Positions 34,871-43,242 of a stretch of 51,884 bases of DNA are shown piece after piece. The position numbers and the translations under genes were made by a program. The stretch covers positions 1-51,884 of the forward strand of contig CAOJRT010000007.1 in NCBI GenBank assembly GCA_948442255.1. The letters run 5' to 3'. Source of the stretch: an uncultured Caryophanales bacterium (GTDB lineage Bacteria; Bacillota_I; Bacilli_A; RF39; UBA660). A model generated the notes under the pieces. It searched no databases. It saw nothing but the letters and a program-made list of their open reading frames with translations, and was not told the DNA's origin. The stretch's first letter is position 1. Every line of letters starts with the position of its first letter.

Positions 34871-35596
34871 CTAGATAAGTGCATCTAGTGCTAACCCTAT
34901 CATGTCATCTAGAGAAGTTTGTCTTTCTTCTGCAGATACTATTTTATCTGTAAACTTTGAGTCTGTCGCTGTTACTAAAACAGCCGCTTCTCGATTAAAA
35001 CTATTTGCTACATGGATTAAACCGAAAGCTTCCATTTCTTCACCTAAGATATTTAAATTTTTTGGCGCACGTGCAAGGATGGCATCGTCATCTACATAAG
35101 GTCCAAAAACATCAGTTGTCATTAGAGTTCCTACATGAATATTGGTGTTTTTTTCTTTTGCTACTTTTATAATGCTATCTACTAAACAAGCAGATGGTTT
35201 TACAATGTTACCTTTGTATCCATTATAAGAATAAGCATAGTTTGATTCGCTGTATACTTGATCAGCTACTATAATCTCAGGAATATTCACTGATTTAGAT
35301 TCGACACCACATGTTCCTATACGAATGATTTTCTGCACGTTGTAAAAATAAAATAGTTCAAATGCATATAGACCACATGATGGCATACCCATTCCGTGTC
35401 CCATGACAGTTACTCTTTTTTCGCCATAATAACCTGTATACCCAAGCATATTTCTTATATTTGTTACTTCTTTTGCATTTTTTAAAAATTTTTCTGCAAT
35501 GTATTTTGCTCTTAAAGGATCTCCAGGAAATAAAACAAGTTCTGCAATATCCTCTTTTTTAGCATTCATATGAATGGGTGTATTCTGTGGTTTCAT
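34871..35596 (-). CDS. deoD: Purine nucleoside phosphorylase (DeoD type)
   Basis: Phosphorolysis of purine (deoxy)nucleosides for base salvage. Trimeric/hexameric NP-I family motifs: LFPGDPLRAKYIAE, NIRNMLGYTGYYGEKRVTVMGHGMGMPS, RIGTCGV, GEEMEAFGL and VTATDSKF. 241 residues is standard. GGAGGAAAC lies before the ATG and a TATAAT box upstream at 35620-35625. Monocistronic. Confidence 0.96.
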   Translation of the reverse strand: MKPQNTPIHMNAKKEDIAELVLFPGDPLRAKYIAEKFLKNAKEVTNIRNMLGYTGYYGEKRVTVMGHGMGMPSCGLYAFELFYFYNVQKIIRIGTCGVESKSVNIPEIIVADQVYSESNYAYSYNGYKGNIVKPSACLVDSIIKVAKEKNTNIHVGTLMTTDVFGPYVDDDAILARAPKNLNILGEEMEAFGLIHVANSFNREAAVLVTATDSKFTDKIVSAEERQTSLDDMIGLALDALI

Positions 35597-35619
35597 TATG
35601 TTTCCTCCTCTATGATACC

Positions 35620-35625
35620 ATTATA
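35620..35625 (-). promoter_or_regulatory. -10 box of deoD
   Basis: GATATAATGG context; candidate -35 TGTACA at 16 nt is weak. Confidence 0.5.
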
Positions 35626-35651
35626 TCTTATTTACGTTTTTTGTACACCAA

Positions 35652-35689
35652 CAAAAAACATTGTTTACGCAGTTATATGTAAACAATGT
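35652..35689 (-). terminator. Terminator of the membrane XRE regulator gene
   Basis: ACATTGTTTAC and GTAAACAATGT form a perfect 11-bp stem around a 10-nt loop, followed by TTTTTTG. Confidence 0.88.
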
Positions 35690-35694
35690 ATACA

Positions 35695-37221
35695 CTACTT
35701 AGTCAACAAATCTTTTAAATTATTAATTGTTGATTCGTATTCTTCTATTCTATTTATATAATTTTCCTTTTCCTCTAACAAATTTACTATTTGCTCACGA
35801 AGATAATCGTTCTCGTCTCTTACTTCTTTTAATTCGTCTTGATAATAAATATCAATTCTCTCTTCTTTTTTCTCTTTCATTGTCTTTTGTAATTTTGTGA
35901 TTGTCTCCTTACAACCTACTATTTTATATTCTGTATTGTCTAAAGGATAACTATAAATCTTTTTCTCTTTTATATTATCTTTTATATCATTAATTATCTC
36001 TTTGGCATTTATATTATTCATTGTATTTATTTGATAAGAATTAGTTCCCTCATTGAGATAAACTGATTTTTTATAATACTTGTTATTCATATAAATTATT
36101 TTGATTTGATCTTTTGATATTGTATTATCTATTTCGTAAGTAATATTCCCATCATAAAAGTAATATCCACTATTTTCAAAATATATATTCTCTTTATATG
36201 GAAGCGTTTGACTGATTTTTTTTTCTTCCATATTACTAGGGAGTCCTTCTATAAATTCATATTGTGTTAGTTCGATTAATGAAATACCTAAAGAAAGTCC
36301 GACAATTATTGTATTTATAAGCAAAGATATAAAAATCCTTTTTAAGTTAACTTTACTACTAAATATAAAATGAAAAAACCAGTTTAGTAATGTTATTGTT
36401 AATGCTATCCCTCCAATTGTAAAAAGGATAAATCCTACAAAAATAAGATGATCAAATACCCCCATGACTAAAATAGAAAGAAGTATACATAAAGAAACTA
36501 AAACACAAACTAGTCCTAAAGAACAGAAAAATAAGATGCCTTTTAAGAAATAGATAATAATTTTCATTAATAAGTTGGTAAAGCTTAAATAGGATTTTGT
36601 TTCAATTATTTTTACTTCTTCTTTTTCTTTTTTTAGTTCTAATTCTTTTTTCACTTCCTCCTTTTTTATTTCTGGTACTTTTTGCTCGTCTATATATCTA
36701 ATTTTAAAAATATGCGAATAAATTATAGCAGCAATTATCCAGTAAAGAACTTGAACGATTATCTTAAGAAGCTCTCCCACCATAACAAAAAGACTTATAT
36801 TCAAATTATGAAAACTTTTAGAAATCATATAGAGAATAATTGAAATTGGCAGATTACACAAATAAAAAATAAATAAAAACAAGAAAAATTCTATCCCAAT
36901 ACGCAACAATTCTTTTGGTTCCCGTGTTGTTAAAAAGCGGTAAACCCTTTCAATACTACCAAAGAAACTATCTACTAAGTTCTTTGGTGTTACTTTTTCT
37001 TCCTTTGTAACATTAATTTCTTTTACCTCATCATTTGTTAATTCATCTAAGGAGCAAGAAAATATTTTACAAAGTTGAAGTAATTTATCCATTTCTGGAT
37101 AAGATGTTCCCGATTCCCACTTGGAGACAGATTGTCTAGAGACATCCATTAAAACGCTTAAGTCTTCTTGACTCATTTTTTTTGCTTTTCTTAAAGTTTG
37201 TAGTTTTTCACTAAACTTCAT
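35695..37221 (-). CDS. XRE-family regulator fused to a multi-span membrane domain
   Basis: 508 residues. An N-terminal HTH (MKFSEKLQTLRKAKKMSQ, then LSVLMDVSRQSVSKWESGTSYPE) is followed by about seven hydrophobic segments between residues ~100 and 315, interrupted by a highly charged Lys/Glu loop, and by an extracytoplasmic part (about 320-450) ending in a coiled coil (DENDYLREQIVNLLEEKENYINRIEEYESTI). Such one-component membrane regulators could sense an envelope signal and bind DNA directly. The ATG is 6 nt after GAGGTG; longer starts lie inside or upstream of that site. The promoter region holds GGTTGC repeats that may be its own operator. Confidence 0.8.
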   Translation of the reverse strand: MKFSEKLQTLRKAKKMSQEDLSVLMDVSRQSVSKWESGTSYPEMDKLLQLCKIFSCSLDELTNDEVKEINVTKEEKVTPKNLVDSFFGSIERVYRFLTTREPKELLRIGIEFFLFLFIFYLCNLPISIILYMISKSFHNLNISLFVMVGELLKIIVQVLYWIIAAIIYSHIFKIRYIDEQKVPEIKKEEVKKELELKKEKEEVKIIETKSYLSFTNLLMKIIIYFLKGILFFCSLGLVCVLVSLCILLSILVMGVFDHLIFVGFILFTIGGIALTITLLNWFFHFIFSSKVNLKRIFISLLINTIIVGLSLGISLIELTQYEFIEGLPSNMEEKKISQTLPYKENIYFENSGYYFYDGNITYEIDNTISKDQIKIIYMNNKYYKKSVYLNEGTNSYQINTMNNINAKEIINDIKDNIKEKKIYSYPLDNTEYKIVGCKETITKLQKTMKEKKEERIDIYYQDELKEVRDENDYLREQIVNLLEEKENYINRIEEYESTINNLKDLLTK

Positions 37222-37239
37222 ATTCATCACCTCGGCACA

Positions 37240-37316
37240 ACTATAACAAATCAACTCGGTTGCCAAAACCAATTTTAAGTTGTTTTTTGTTACTTTTTGG
37301 TTGCAACTTCATTATA
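37240..37316 (-). promoter_or_regulatory. Promoter region with repeated GGTTGC boxes ahead of the XRE regulator
   Basis: TATAAT at 37311-37316 and a second, extended -10 TGTTATAGT ending at 37240. Between them GGTTGCCAAAACC (37258-37270) and GGTTGCAAC (37299-37307) share GGTTGC about 41 bp apart, and GTTGCAAC is palindromic. Autoregulation is inferred. Confidence 0.45.
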
Positions 37317-37322
37317 CCATAG

Positions 37323-37353
37323 AAAAAATGACTAGTTGGTGACTAATCATTTT
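37323..37353 (-). terminator. Terminator-like hairpin
   Basis: AATGATTAGT / ACTAGTCATT (one wobble) followed by TTTTTT on the minus strand. Confidence 0.55.
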
Positions 37354-37625
37354 ATAAAAAGCGATTTATTTCAAAAATCTTTTGCATATCGATTCTTCCC
37401 TTTTAATTAATGAGTTCCAATCTATTAGAAAATTTCGTTAATATTGGCCTAGGAATGAGCTTGCTACAAAAAAACATGTACAAAAAGAGTTAGATAAGAG
37501 AAAGTAAATGGAAATTTAAAAAGCCCTAAAGTACCAGAAAAATCATTTTTACATATTCATTTAAAAAGGTCTTTCTCTAGTACTGGAACAAGAAAGTTAA
37601 TTAAGATGATATTAGAGAAAGAAAA
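37354..37625 (+). other. Gene-free stretch with possible plus-strand coding remnants
   Basis: Two short start-less plus-strand frames lie in tandem: WPRNELATKKHVQKELDKRK (ending ~37507) and KSPKVPEKSFLHIHLKRSFS ... KMILEKEN (ending at 37629). They read like protein rather than random AT-rich sequence, but no family is recognised and stops interrupt them. Possibly a dead gene. Confidence 0.25.
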
Positions 37626-38015
37626 TTAATTTCGGTAAGTTCCAAACCAAGATGGTAATAATTTTTCTAAGGCTATAGTTTCAAACTTATTATTTTTTAA
37701 AACAATGCAATCTGGAGTAGATAATGCATATAAGTCATATAAGGCTTCTTCACAAGGAAGTATAATCTCATCAATTTCATTTAAAAGAAGAATATGAGTT
37801 ACATCAGAATCATTTGCATTAATCATTTGCATAATTGCATTTTTCTCAGCACTCATCGTAATACCTTCTAAAGTAATATTTGTTCCTACATAATAATTAT
37901 TTTTTTTGGTTCTTATGACACAACGATATTCTCCTTTCTTTATAAAAGGAGATATTTCTTTTGTAGTAACTACTTCTTCTGTTTTTTTATATAATGTCTG
38001 CCATATATTTTTCAT
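37626..38015 (-). CDS. Cytidine-deaminase-like protein lacking zinc ligands
   Basis: 129 residues, the size and fold order of small cytidine deaminases: N-terminal IWQTLYKKTEEV helix, strand GEYRCVIRTKKNNYYVGTNIT, then TMSAEKNAIMQMI (residues ~53-65) where the enzyme has (C/H)AE, and LPCEEALYDLYAL (~86-98) where it has PCxxC. The first ligand is Ser55 and the third is Ala91, leaving only the Glu and one Cys, so zinc-dependent deamination looks lost. Frame intact, with GAAGGTGGA before the ATG and a good promoter, so a non-catalytic role is possible. Confidence 0.6.
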   Translation of the reverse strand: MKNIWQTLYKKTEEVVTTKEISPFIKKGEYRCVIRTKKNNYYVGTNITLEGITMSAEKNAIMQMINANDSDVTHILLLNEIDEIILPCEEALYDLYALSTPDCIVLKNNKFETIALEKLLPSWFGTYRN

Positions 38016-38036
38016 GAATCCACCTTCTTGTAATTT

Positions 38037-38065
38037 ATATTAACATAAGTAGAACTCTTTTACAA
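38037..38065 (-). promoter_or_regulatory. Promoter of the deaminase-like gene
   Basis: TTGTAA at 38060-38065, 17-nt spacer, TAATAT at 38037-38042, 22 nt before the ATG. Confidence 0.6.
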
Positions 38066-38099
38066 AGAAAATAGATTAGAATATTTAACCTATTTCTTA
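38066..38099 (-). terminator. Terminator-like hairpin after the truncated paralogue
   Basis: AAGAAATAGGTTA / TAATCTATTTTCTT imperfect stem with a 6-nt loop. Confidence 0.5.
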
Positions 38100-38516
38100 T
38101 CAAATAATGTAAGGAATTTCTTGTGTGCCGCTTCCTTTGATATATGTCGTACTTGGCTGAAGAGATATAACAGGACGCACTCCGTTGCTAGTGGTTACGG
38201 GAGCACTTCCAAAACGTCCAATCGAATGCACATGAATAATAATTGCAATAGAATCCGAACGAAATCCATTAGGTGAAAATGTCCAATAAACTGTACCACT
38301 ATGTAGAAAATAATTTCTATTTTCTCCTGTATCACTGTTGTCTATAAATGCTCTGCCTCCTGCCATAACCACTTCATCTGACGTAATGAGTCCCACTGGA
38401 TAAGTTAATGCTCCATTTCCTATCTCACTACTTACTGTAAAGATGTCTTCCTTGTTTGTTGCTCCTAATCGAATTGTTGTATTAGGTACTGTTTCTGCAT
38501 AATTGATAATGTACAA
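38100..38516 (-). pseudogene. 5'-truncated paralogue of the surface protein C-terminal domain
   Basis: Encodes the last ~135 residues of the same domain as in the 9529-11025 gene: NYAETVPNTTIRLGA, IGNGALTYPVGLIT, DEVVMAGGRAFI, then YFLHSGTVYWTFSPNGFRSD and NGVRPVISLQPST. Similarity begins abruptly at NYAETVP (about 38508); upstream there is no ATG, no ribosome site and no signal peptide, only a TTG. The two copies are clearly diverged, with most differences between the YW(S/T)xSP and GVRPVISL motifs. Read as a gene remnant; a silent donor cassette is an alternative. Confidence 0.75.
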
Positions 38517-38570
38517 TACATGTTAACCCCACCATAAAGGGTAATCACTTGACTAGTATGTTAGAATAAT

Positions 38571-38643
38571 TAGTCACAGAGGAATTGAACCAACTTTTAA
38601 ACTATGAAAATAGATATCAAATTTTTAACTGATATATAGACAA
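38571..38643 (-). other. Possible decayed tRNA-Met-like relic
   Basis: A 73-nt block reads as a degraded tRNA: TTGTCTA / GTGACTA acceptor arms (partial match), D-arm TATC...GATA enclosing AGTT, a TTCATAG loop with CAT at the anticodon place, and a T-arm GTTGG-TTCAATT-CCTCT with the invariant TTCAATTCC. The anticodon and T stems do not pair properly and the variable loop is only 2 nt, so it cannot be a working tRNA. Confidence 0.25.
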
Positions 38644-38741
38644 TTAACATCCTTATTTTAGAAATCAAATGGTAATGAAATAGCAAAATGAATCAAACTA
38701 TTTAGTAAATTATTTACTTAATAATACAAAAAAAGCAAACA

Positions 38742-40538
38742 TTATTTGTCTGCTTTTAATACAGCTAAAAACGCCTCCTGTGGAACTTCTACTCTTCCCA
38801 CCATCTTCATTCTCTTTTTTCCTTCCTTTTGCTTTTCAAGAAGTTTTTTCTTACGAGAAATATCTCCTCCATAACACTTAGCAAGTACATTTTTACGCAT
38901 AGCACTTATTGTTTCTCTAGCAATGACTTTACTACCAATACTAGCCTGCAAAGGAACCAAAAACATCTGTCTTGGTATAATTTCTTTTAAATTTTCGACT
39001 ATTTTCTTTCCTCTTTGATAAGCTAAATCTTTATGTACTATAACCGATAAAGCATCTACAACATCCCCATTAATTAAAATATCCATCTTCACTAAATCAG
39101 ATTTTTTATAACCACATAATTCATAATCAAAAGAGGCATATCCCTTTGTAGTACTTTTTAATTTATCAAAAAAATCATAAACAATTTCCGCTAAAGGAAT
39201 CTCATAATGAATATTTACACGCGTTGGATCAATGTACTCTATTCCTTTATAGTCTCCCCTCTTATCTTGACATAACTCCATAATTGGACCTATATATTCA
39301 CTTGGAACAAATATATTCGTTTTTATATAAGGTTCTCTTATTTCTTTCATACTACCTCGATCAGGCATTTTAGTCGGACTATCAATAATTTGTATTTCTC
39401 CATTTGTCATTTCTACTTCATAAATAACAGAAGGACTTGTAGCAATAACGTCTAGGTCAAACTCTCTATCTAAACGTGTCATTATAATATCCATGTGTAA
39501 AAGCCCTAAAAATCCAGTTCGAAACCCAAAACCTAAAGCCTCACTTGTTTCTGGCTCAAAAGTTAAAGCAGCATCATTTAAACGCAATTTTTCTAGTGCT
39601 TCACGTAAAGCTGGAAACTTATTTGGTTCCACAGGAAATATTCCACTATATACCATAGGTTTCATAGGCTGATATCCTGGTAATTGCGTCAATGCTTCAT
39701 TTCTCTTAACGGTTAAAGTATCCCCTACTCTTACACTTCGAATATCTTTAATAGAACCACTAATCCAACCAACTTCTCCCGAAACAAGTTCGCTTTTTAT
39801 TTCTTCTTTTGGATGATTAACTCCTAAGTCTACTACTCCATACTCATCCTTAGTCGCTAACATTTTTATTGTATCTTTGCTCGTTATTTTCCCATCAAAG
39901 ACTCTTACAAGAGCAATGACTCCTCTATACGCATCAAAATGACTATCAAAAATCAAAGCCCTCGTTGGCGCATTATTATTAATTATGGGCGCAGGAACAC
40001 GTTCAATCACAGCTTGAATTAACTCTTCTACTCCTTGTCCAGTTTTTCCACTACAAAGCAAAATATCATCTTCTTGAAATCCTAATACATCATGTAATTC
40101 TTTTATAACCTTTGGTACATCTGCATTAGGTAAATCAATTTTATTAATAACAGGGATAATCACTAAATCATCAGAAAGAGCCAAATATAAATTAGCTAAT
40201 GTCTGTGCTTCAATTCCTTGTGCTGCATCTACAACCAAAATAGCACCCTCACAAGCAGCCAAACTTCTAGAAACTTCATAACTAAAATCAACATGTCCAG
40301 GAGTATCTATTAAATGCAAGGTATAATCTTCCTCTTTATAATGATACTTTAGTTGCACAGCATTTAACTTAATCGTAATTCCTCTTTCTCTTTCTAAGTC
40401 CATACTATCAAGCATTTGCTCTTTCATATCATGTTTATCTACACCACCTGTAATTTCTAAAATACGGTCAGCTAACGTACTTTTCCCATGATCAATATGT
40501 GCTATAATCGAAAAATTCCTTATATTTTCCTGTTTCAT
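38742..40538 (-). CDS. lepA: Elongation factor 4 (LepA) back-translocating GTPase
   Basis: Translational GTPase acting on the ribosome. G1 [15 protein letters not shown]2 RGITIK, G3 DTPGHVDF, G4 NKIDLPNA, then domain II and the LepA-specific C-terminal domain ([20 protein letters not shown]). 598 residues is exactly the usual size. TAGGTGAAG precedes the ATG and an extended -10 promoter is close by. Confidence 0.98.
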   Translation of the reverse strand: MKQENIRNFSIIAHIDHGKSTLADRILEITGGVDKHDMKEQMLDSMDLERERGITIKLNAVQLKYHYKEEDYTLHLIDTPGHVDFSYEVSRSLAACEGAILVVDAAQGIEAQTLANLYLALSDDLVIIPVINKIDLPNADVPKVIKELHDVLGFQEDDILLCSGKTGQGVEELIQAVIERVPAPIINNNAPTRALIFDSHFDAYRGVIALVRVFDGKITSKDTIKMLATKDEYGVVDLGVNHPKEEIKSELVSGEVGWISGSIKDIRSVRVGDTLTVKRNEALTQLPGYQPMKPMVYSGIFPVEPNKFPALREALEKLRLNDAALTFEPETSEALGFGFRTGFLGLLHMDIIMTRLDREFDLDVIATSPSVIYEVEMTNGEIQIIDSPTKMPDRGSMKEIREPYIKTNIFVPSEYIGPIMELCQDKRGDYKGIEYIDPTRVNIHYEIPLAEIVYDFFDKLKSTTKGYASFDYELCGYKKSDLVKMDILINGDVVDALSVIVHKDLAYQRGKKIVENLKEIIPRQMFLVPLQASIGSKVIARETISAMRKNVLAKCYGGDISRKKKLLEKQKEGKKRMKMVGRVEVPQEAFLAVLKADK

Positions 40539-40557
40539 CGTTCTTCACCTAGAAAAA

Positions 40558-40566
40558 ATTATATCA
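40558..40566 (-). promoter_or_regulatory. Extended -10 promoter of lepA
   Basis: TGATATAAT 20 nt before the start. Confidence 0.6.
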
Positions 40567-40590
40567 TATTACATAAAATTTAACCACATG

Positions 40591-40614
40591 AAAAAAAGAC
40601 TCCTATAAGGAACT
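40591..40614 (-). terminator. Terminator of the frameshifted membrane gene
   Basis: AGTTCCT-TAT-AGGAGTC stem followed by TTTTTTT. Confidence 0.6.
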
Positions 40615-41050
40615 TTATTTTTCATCACTAGTAGCTTCGTCTATTTTTAATAGATTATTGGATTCATTTTGTTCCTTATTAGGAATTTCTACATAGACTT
40701 CTTTAGAAACACAAGTATAATCATTTTCTTTCATATTTTCGACAAAATCTTTATAATTCATATTAGCTACAACCATTTCATCATCATTTGTAGCAGAAAG
40801 AATTTCTTCCCTAGTTGCTCTACAGTTAAAAGTTGCTCTAGTCCCATTCAAAGTATTTTTACATGTTAGTCCTAAATCCCCACTCAATTTTCTTTTGACT
40901 TCGTTTTCTCTTATCCTTTATCCTGATTTTCTGTTTTAACCTCTTCTTTTGATTCAAGTAAGCCAAAAAATTCTGTTTTAACTCCCACAAATACAAGGGA
41001 AACAACTAATACAACAAAAACCATCACTACTACCCATATCTTTTTTTCAT
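40615..41050 (-). pseudogene. Membrane-anchored Cys-containing protein broken by two frameshifts
   Basis: The ATG at 41048-41050 has a strong site (GGAGAG, 7 nt) but the frame stops after six codons. A seven-A run follows; with eight A the product would be MKKKIWVVVMVFVVLVV..., a single-anchor protein that continues as FGLLESKEEVKTENQDKG. A second one-base loss near 40919 is needed to join the remaining open frame IRENEVKRKLSGDLGLTCKN ... YTCVSKEVYVEIP to its stop. All three pieces then form one ~145-residue protein: one helix plus an outside domain with three cysteines. A promoter and terminator flank the locus. Either a recent pseudogene, sequence errors in A-runs, or slippage. Confidence 0.75.
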
Positions 41051-41072
41051 AACTACACTCTCCTATAATCGA

Positions 41073-41100
41073 AGTATAAATGATTAAAAAAAGAAAGCAA
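41073..41100 (-). promoter_or_regulatory. Promoter of the frameshifted membrane gene
   Basis: TTGCTT at 41095-41100, 16-nt spacer, TATACT at 41073-41078. Confidence 0.55.
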
Positions 41101-41112
41101 GAAAAAAGAAGA

Positions 41113-43131
41113 CTACTCGCCTTCATAAGAACAAGAACTACAATGAATTTTATTTTTCTTTTCGACTAACATTTCTCCACAATTAGGACATCTTTGGTTA
41201 ATTGGTTTATCCCAATAAGCAGTTTTACATTTTGGGTACTGATTACAACCATAAAATAACTTTCCTCTCCTACTTTTCTTCTCTATAATCTTCCCGTCAC
41301 AATTCGGGCAATCACATATTTCTAAAATAGAAGCTTCATCCTTTTTTATATATTTACAAGTTGGATAATTACTACAAGCAATAAATTCTCCATATCGCCC
41401 ATTACGAATAACTAAAGGACTTCCACAAGTCGGACAATTCTCTCCTACTTCTTCTGCTTCCTTTTTTTCCATATGCAAAAAAGCATCTTCTACTAATGGT
41501 TCAAATTTATCATAAAATTCTCTTAAAACAGTAACATGATTTAATGAATGATCTGCTATTTTATCTAAATCGTTTTCCATATTAGCTGTATATTGAACAT
41601 TAACTATATCGCTAAAACCTTCTTGTAATTTATCTGTAGTTTCTATTCCTATCTTTGTAGGAACAAATTTTTTATCTTCTACTTTTACATAATCTCTCGC
41701 TTTAATTGTTTCCATAATAGTAGCATAAGTACTTGGTCTTCCAATACCAAGACGTTCTAGTTCTTTAATTAAACTACTTTCTGTATAACGAGCTGGAGGT
41801 TTTGTAAAATGTTGTTCTTTTATCACTTCATTAGCAAGTAACTCTTTTATTCCCGTAAGATCAGGCAATAAAACATCTTCACTACTTTCATAGGGAGCAT
41901 ACACCTTTAAATATCCATCAAAAATAAGAACACTTCCAGTTGCTTTAAATTCATACCCTTGGTTAAGTAAAACAACACTGGTTGCCAATACTTTTGCATC
42001 ATGCATTAAAGAAGCAAGACTTCTAGCATAGATTAAACTATATAATTTATATTCATCATTCGATAAATATTTTTTTAAAGATTCTGGAGTACGATAAGCA
42101 CTCGTAACACGTATTCCTTCATGTGCATCTTGCATCGTATCATTTTTTTTGTTTTCTTTTACATGTCCCAAATATTTTTTTCCATAGTGCTCTTCAATAT
42201 ATTGAAAGGCTTCCTTAGCAAAAACAGGACTTATTCTCTCACTATCAGTACGCATATAGGTAATTAAACCGACAGTTTCATTTCCTATATCAATACCTTC
42301 ATATAATTTTTGTGCTATACGCATGGTTTTACTACTTGCAAAACCAAGTTTATTCACAGCAACTTGTTGCAAGGTACTTGTCTTAAAAGGCATAACACCT
42401 TTTTTATTTTTTTCTTTACTTAAGACTTCAGAAACAACAAATGTTTCATCTAACGCATCAAGAATAAATTGTGCTTCCTCATCCGTTTTAATCTCTAATT
42501 TTTTGCCTTTATATTTTTCTGCAACAGCATCCATTTCTTCAAATTTAGCCGTAATTGTATAGTATTCCTCTGGCACAAAAGCTTCAATTTCTCTTTCTCT
42601 GTCTACTATAAGTTTTAAAGCAACACTTTGTACTCTTCCTGCACTTTTCCCGCCTGTCTTCGATTGCATCAACTTAGATAAACGAAAGCCTATAATTCGA
42701 TCCAATATTCTTCTTGTTTCTTGACTCTTGACTAAATCAATATCAATATCTCTAGCTTCTTTAAAAGCACTTTTTACGACATCTTTTGTTATTTCATTAA
42801 ATGTTACTCGCTCATATTTTTTTAAATCCAAAGCTTCTTTTAAATGCCAAGAAATAGCTTCTCCTTCACGATCAGGGTCGGTCGCTAAATAAACAACAGC
42901 ACTATCTTTAGCTAGTTTTTTCAAATCGGTAATTACTTTCTTTTTTCCTTTCATAGGAATATAAGAAGGAGTAAAATCATTTACAACATCAACTCCAAGA
43001 CCAAACTTTCCACTAGTAGCTAAATCACGAATATGTCCCATACTAGCTACAACTTTATAATCATCTCCCAAGTATTTTTCAATCGTTTTACTTTTACTAG
43101 GAGACTCCACGATAACTAAATTTTTTGCCAC
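41113..43131 (-). CDS. topA: DNA topoisomerase I
   Basis: Type IA topoisomerase relaxing negative supercoils. TOPRIM domain at the N-terminus (LVIVESPSKSKTIEKYLG, YLATDPDREGEAI), catalytic Tyr in LITYMRTDSERISP, PPARYTESSLIKELE near the middle. Three C-terminal zinc ribbons are visible (CPTCGSPLV ... CSNYPTCKY; CPNCDGKII ... CNQYPKCKT; CPNCGEMLV ... CSSCSYEGE). 672 residues. GTG start after AAGGTG, with a consensus promoter ahead. Confidence 0.97.
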   Translation of the reverse strand: MAKNLVIVESPSKSKTIEKYLGDDYKVVASMGHIRDLATSGKFGLGVDVVNDFTPSYIPMKGKKKVITDLKKLAKDSAVVYLATDPDREGEAISWHLKEALDLKKYERVTFNEITKDVVKSAFKEARDIDIDLVKSQETRRILDRIIGFRLSKLMQSKTGGKSAGRVQSVALKLIVDREREIEAFVPEEYYTITAKFEEMDAVAEKYKGKKLEIKTDEEAQFILDALDETFVVSEVLSKEKNKKGVMPFKTSTLQQVAVNKLGFASSKTMRIAQKLYEGIDIGNETVGLITYMRTDSERISPVFAKEAFQYIEEHYGKKYLGHVKENKKNDTMQDAHEGIRVTSAYRTPESLKKYLSNDEYKLYSLIYARSLASLMHDAKVLATSVVLLNQGYEFKATGSVLIFDGYLKVYAPYESSEDVLLPDLTGIKELLANEVIKEQHFTKPPARYTESSLIKELERLGIGRPSTYATIMETIKARDYVKVEDKKFVPTKIGIETTDKLQEGFSDIVNVQYTANMENDLDKIADHSLNHVTVLREFYDKFEPLVEDAFLHMEKKEAEEVGENCPTCGSPLVIRNGRYGEFIACSNYPTCKYIKKDEASILEICDCPNCDGKIIEKKSRRGKLFYGCNQYPKCKTAYWDKPINQRCPNCGEMLVEKKNKIHCSSCSYEGE

Positions 43132-43157
43132 AAAATATCACGCACCTTCATTTATAT

Positions 43158-43186
43158 TTTATACTAATATTTCTTTCTTTTGTCAA
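43158..43186 (-). promoter_or_regulatory. Consensus sigma-A promoter of topA
   Basis: TTGACA at 43181-43186, 17-nt spacer, TATAAA at 43158-43163. Confidence 0.88.
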
Positions 43187-43242
43187 CAGCCTTCTAACGA
43201 AGAAAAAAATTTTTTTATGTCTAGAAAAAGAAGCAAAAGATC

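Noticed and set aside
40911-41126. A separate 71-residue membrane protein starting inside the topA end
   Set aside because: The ATG at its beginning has no ribosome site, whereas an ATG in the neighbouring frame at 41050 does; the frame is better explained as part of a frameshifted gene.
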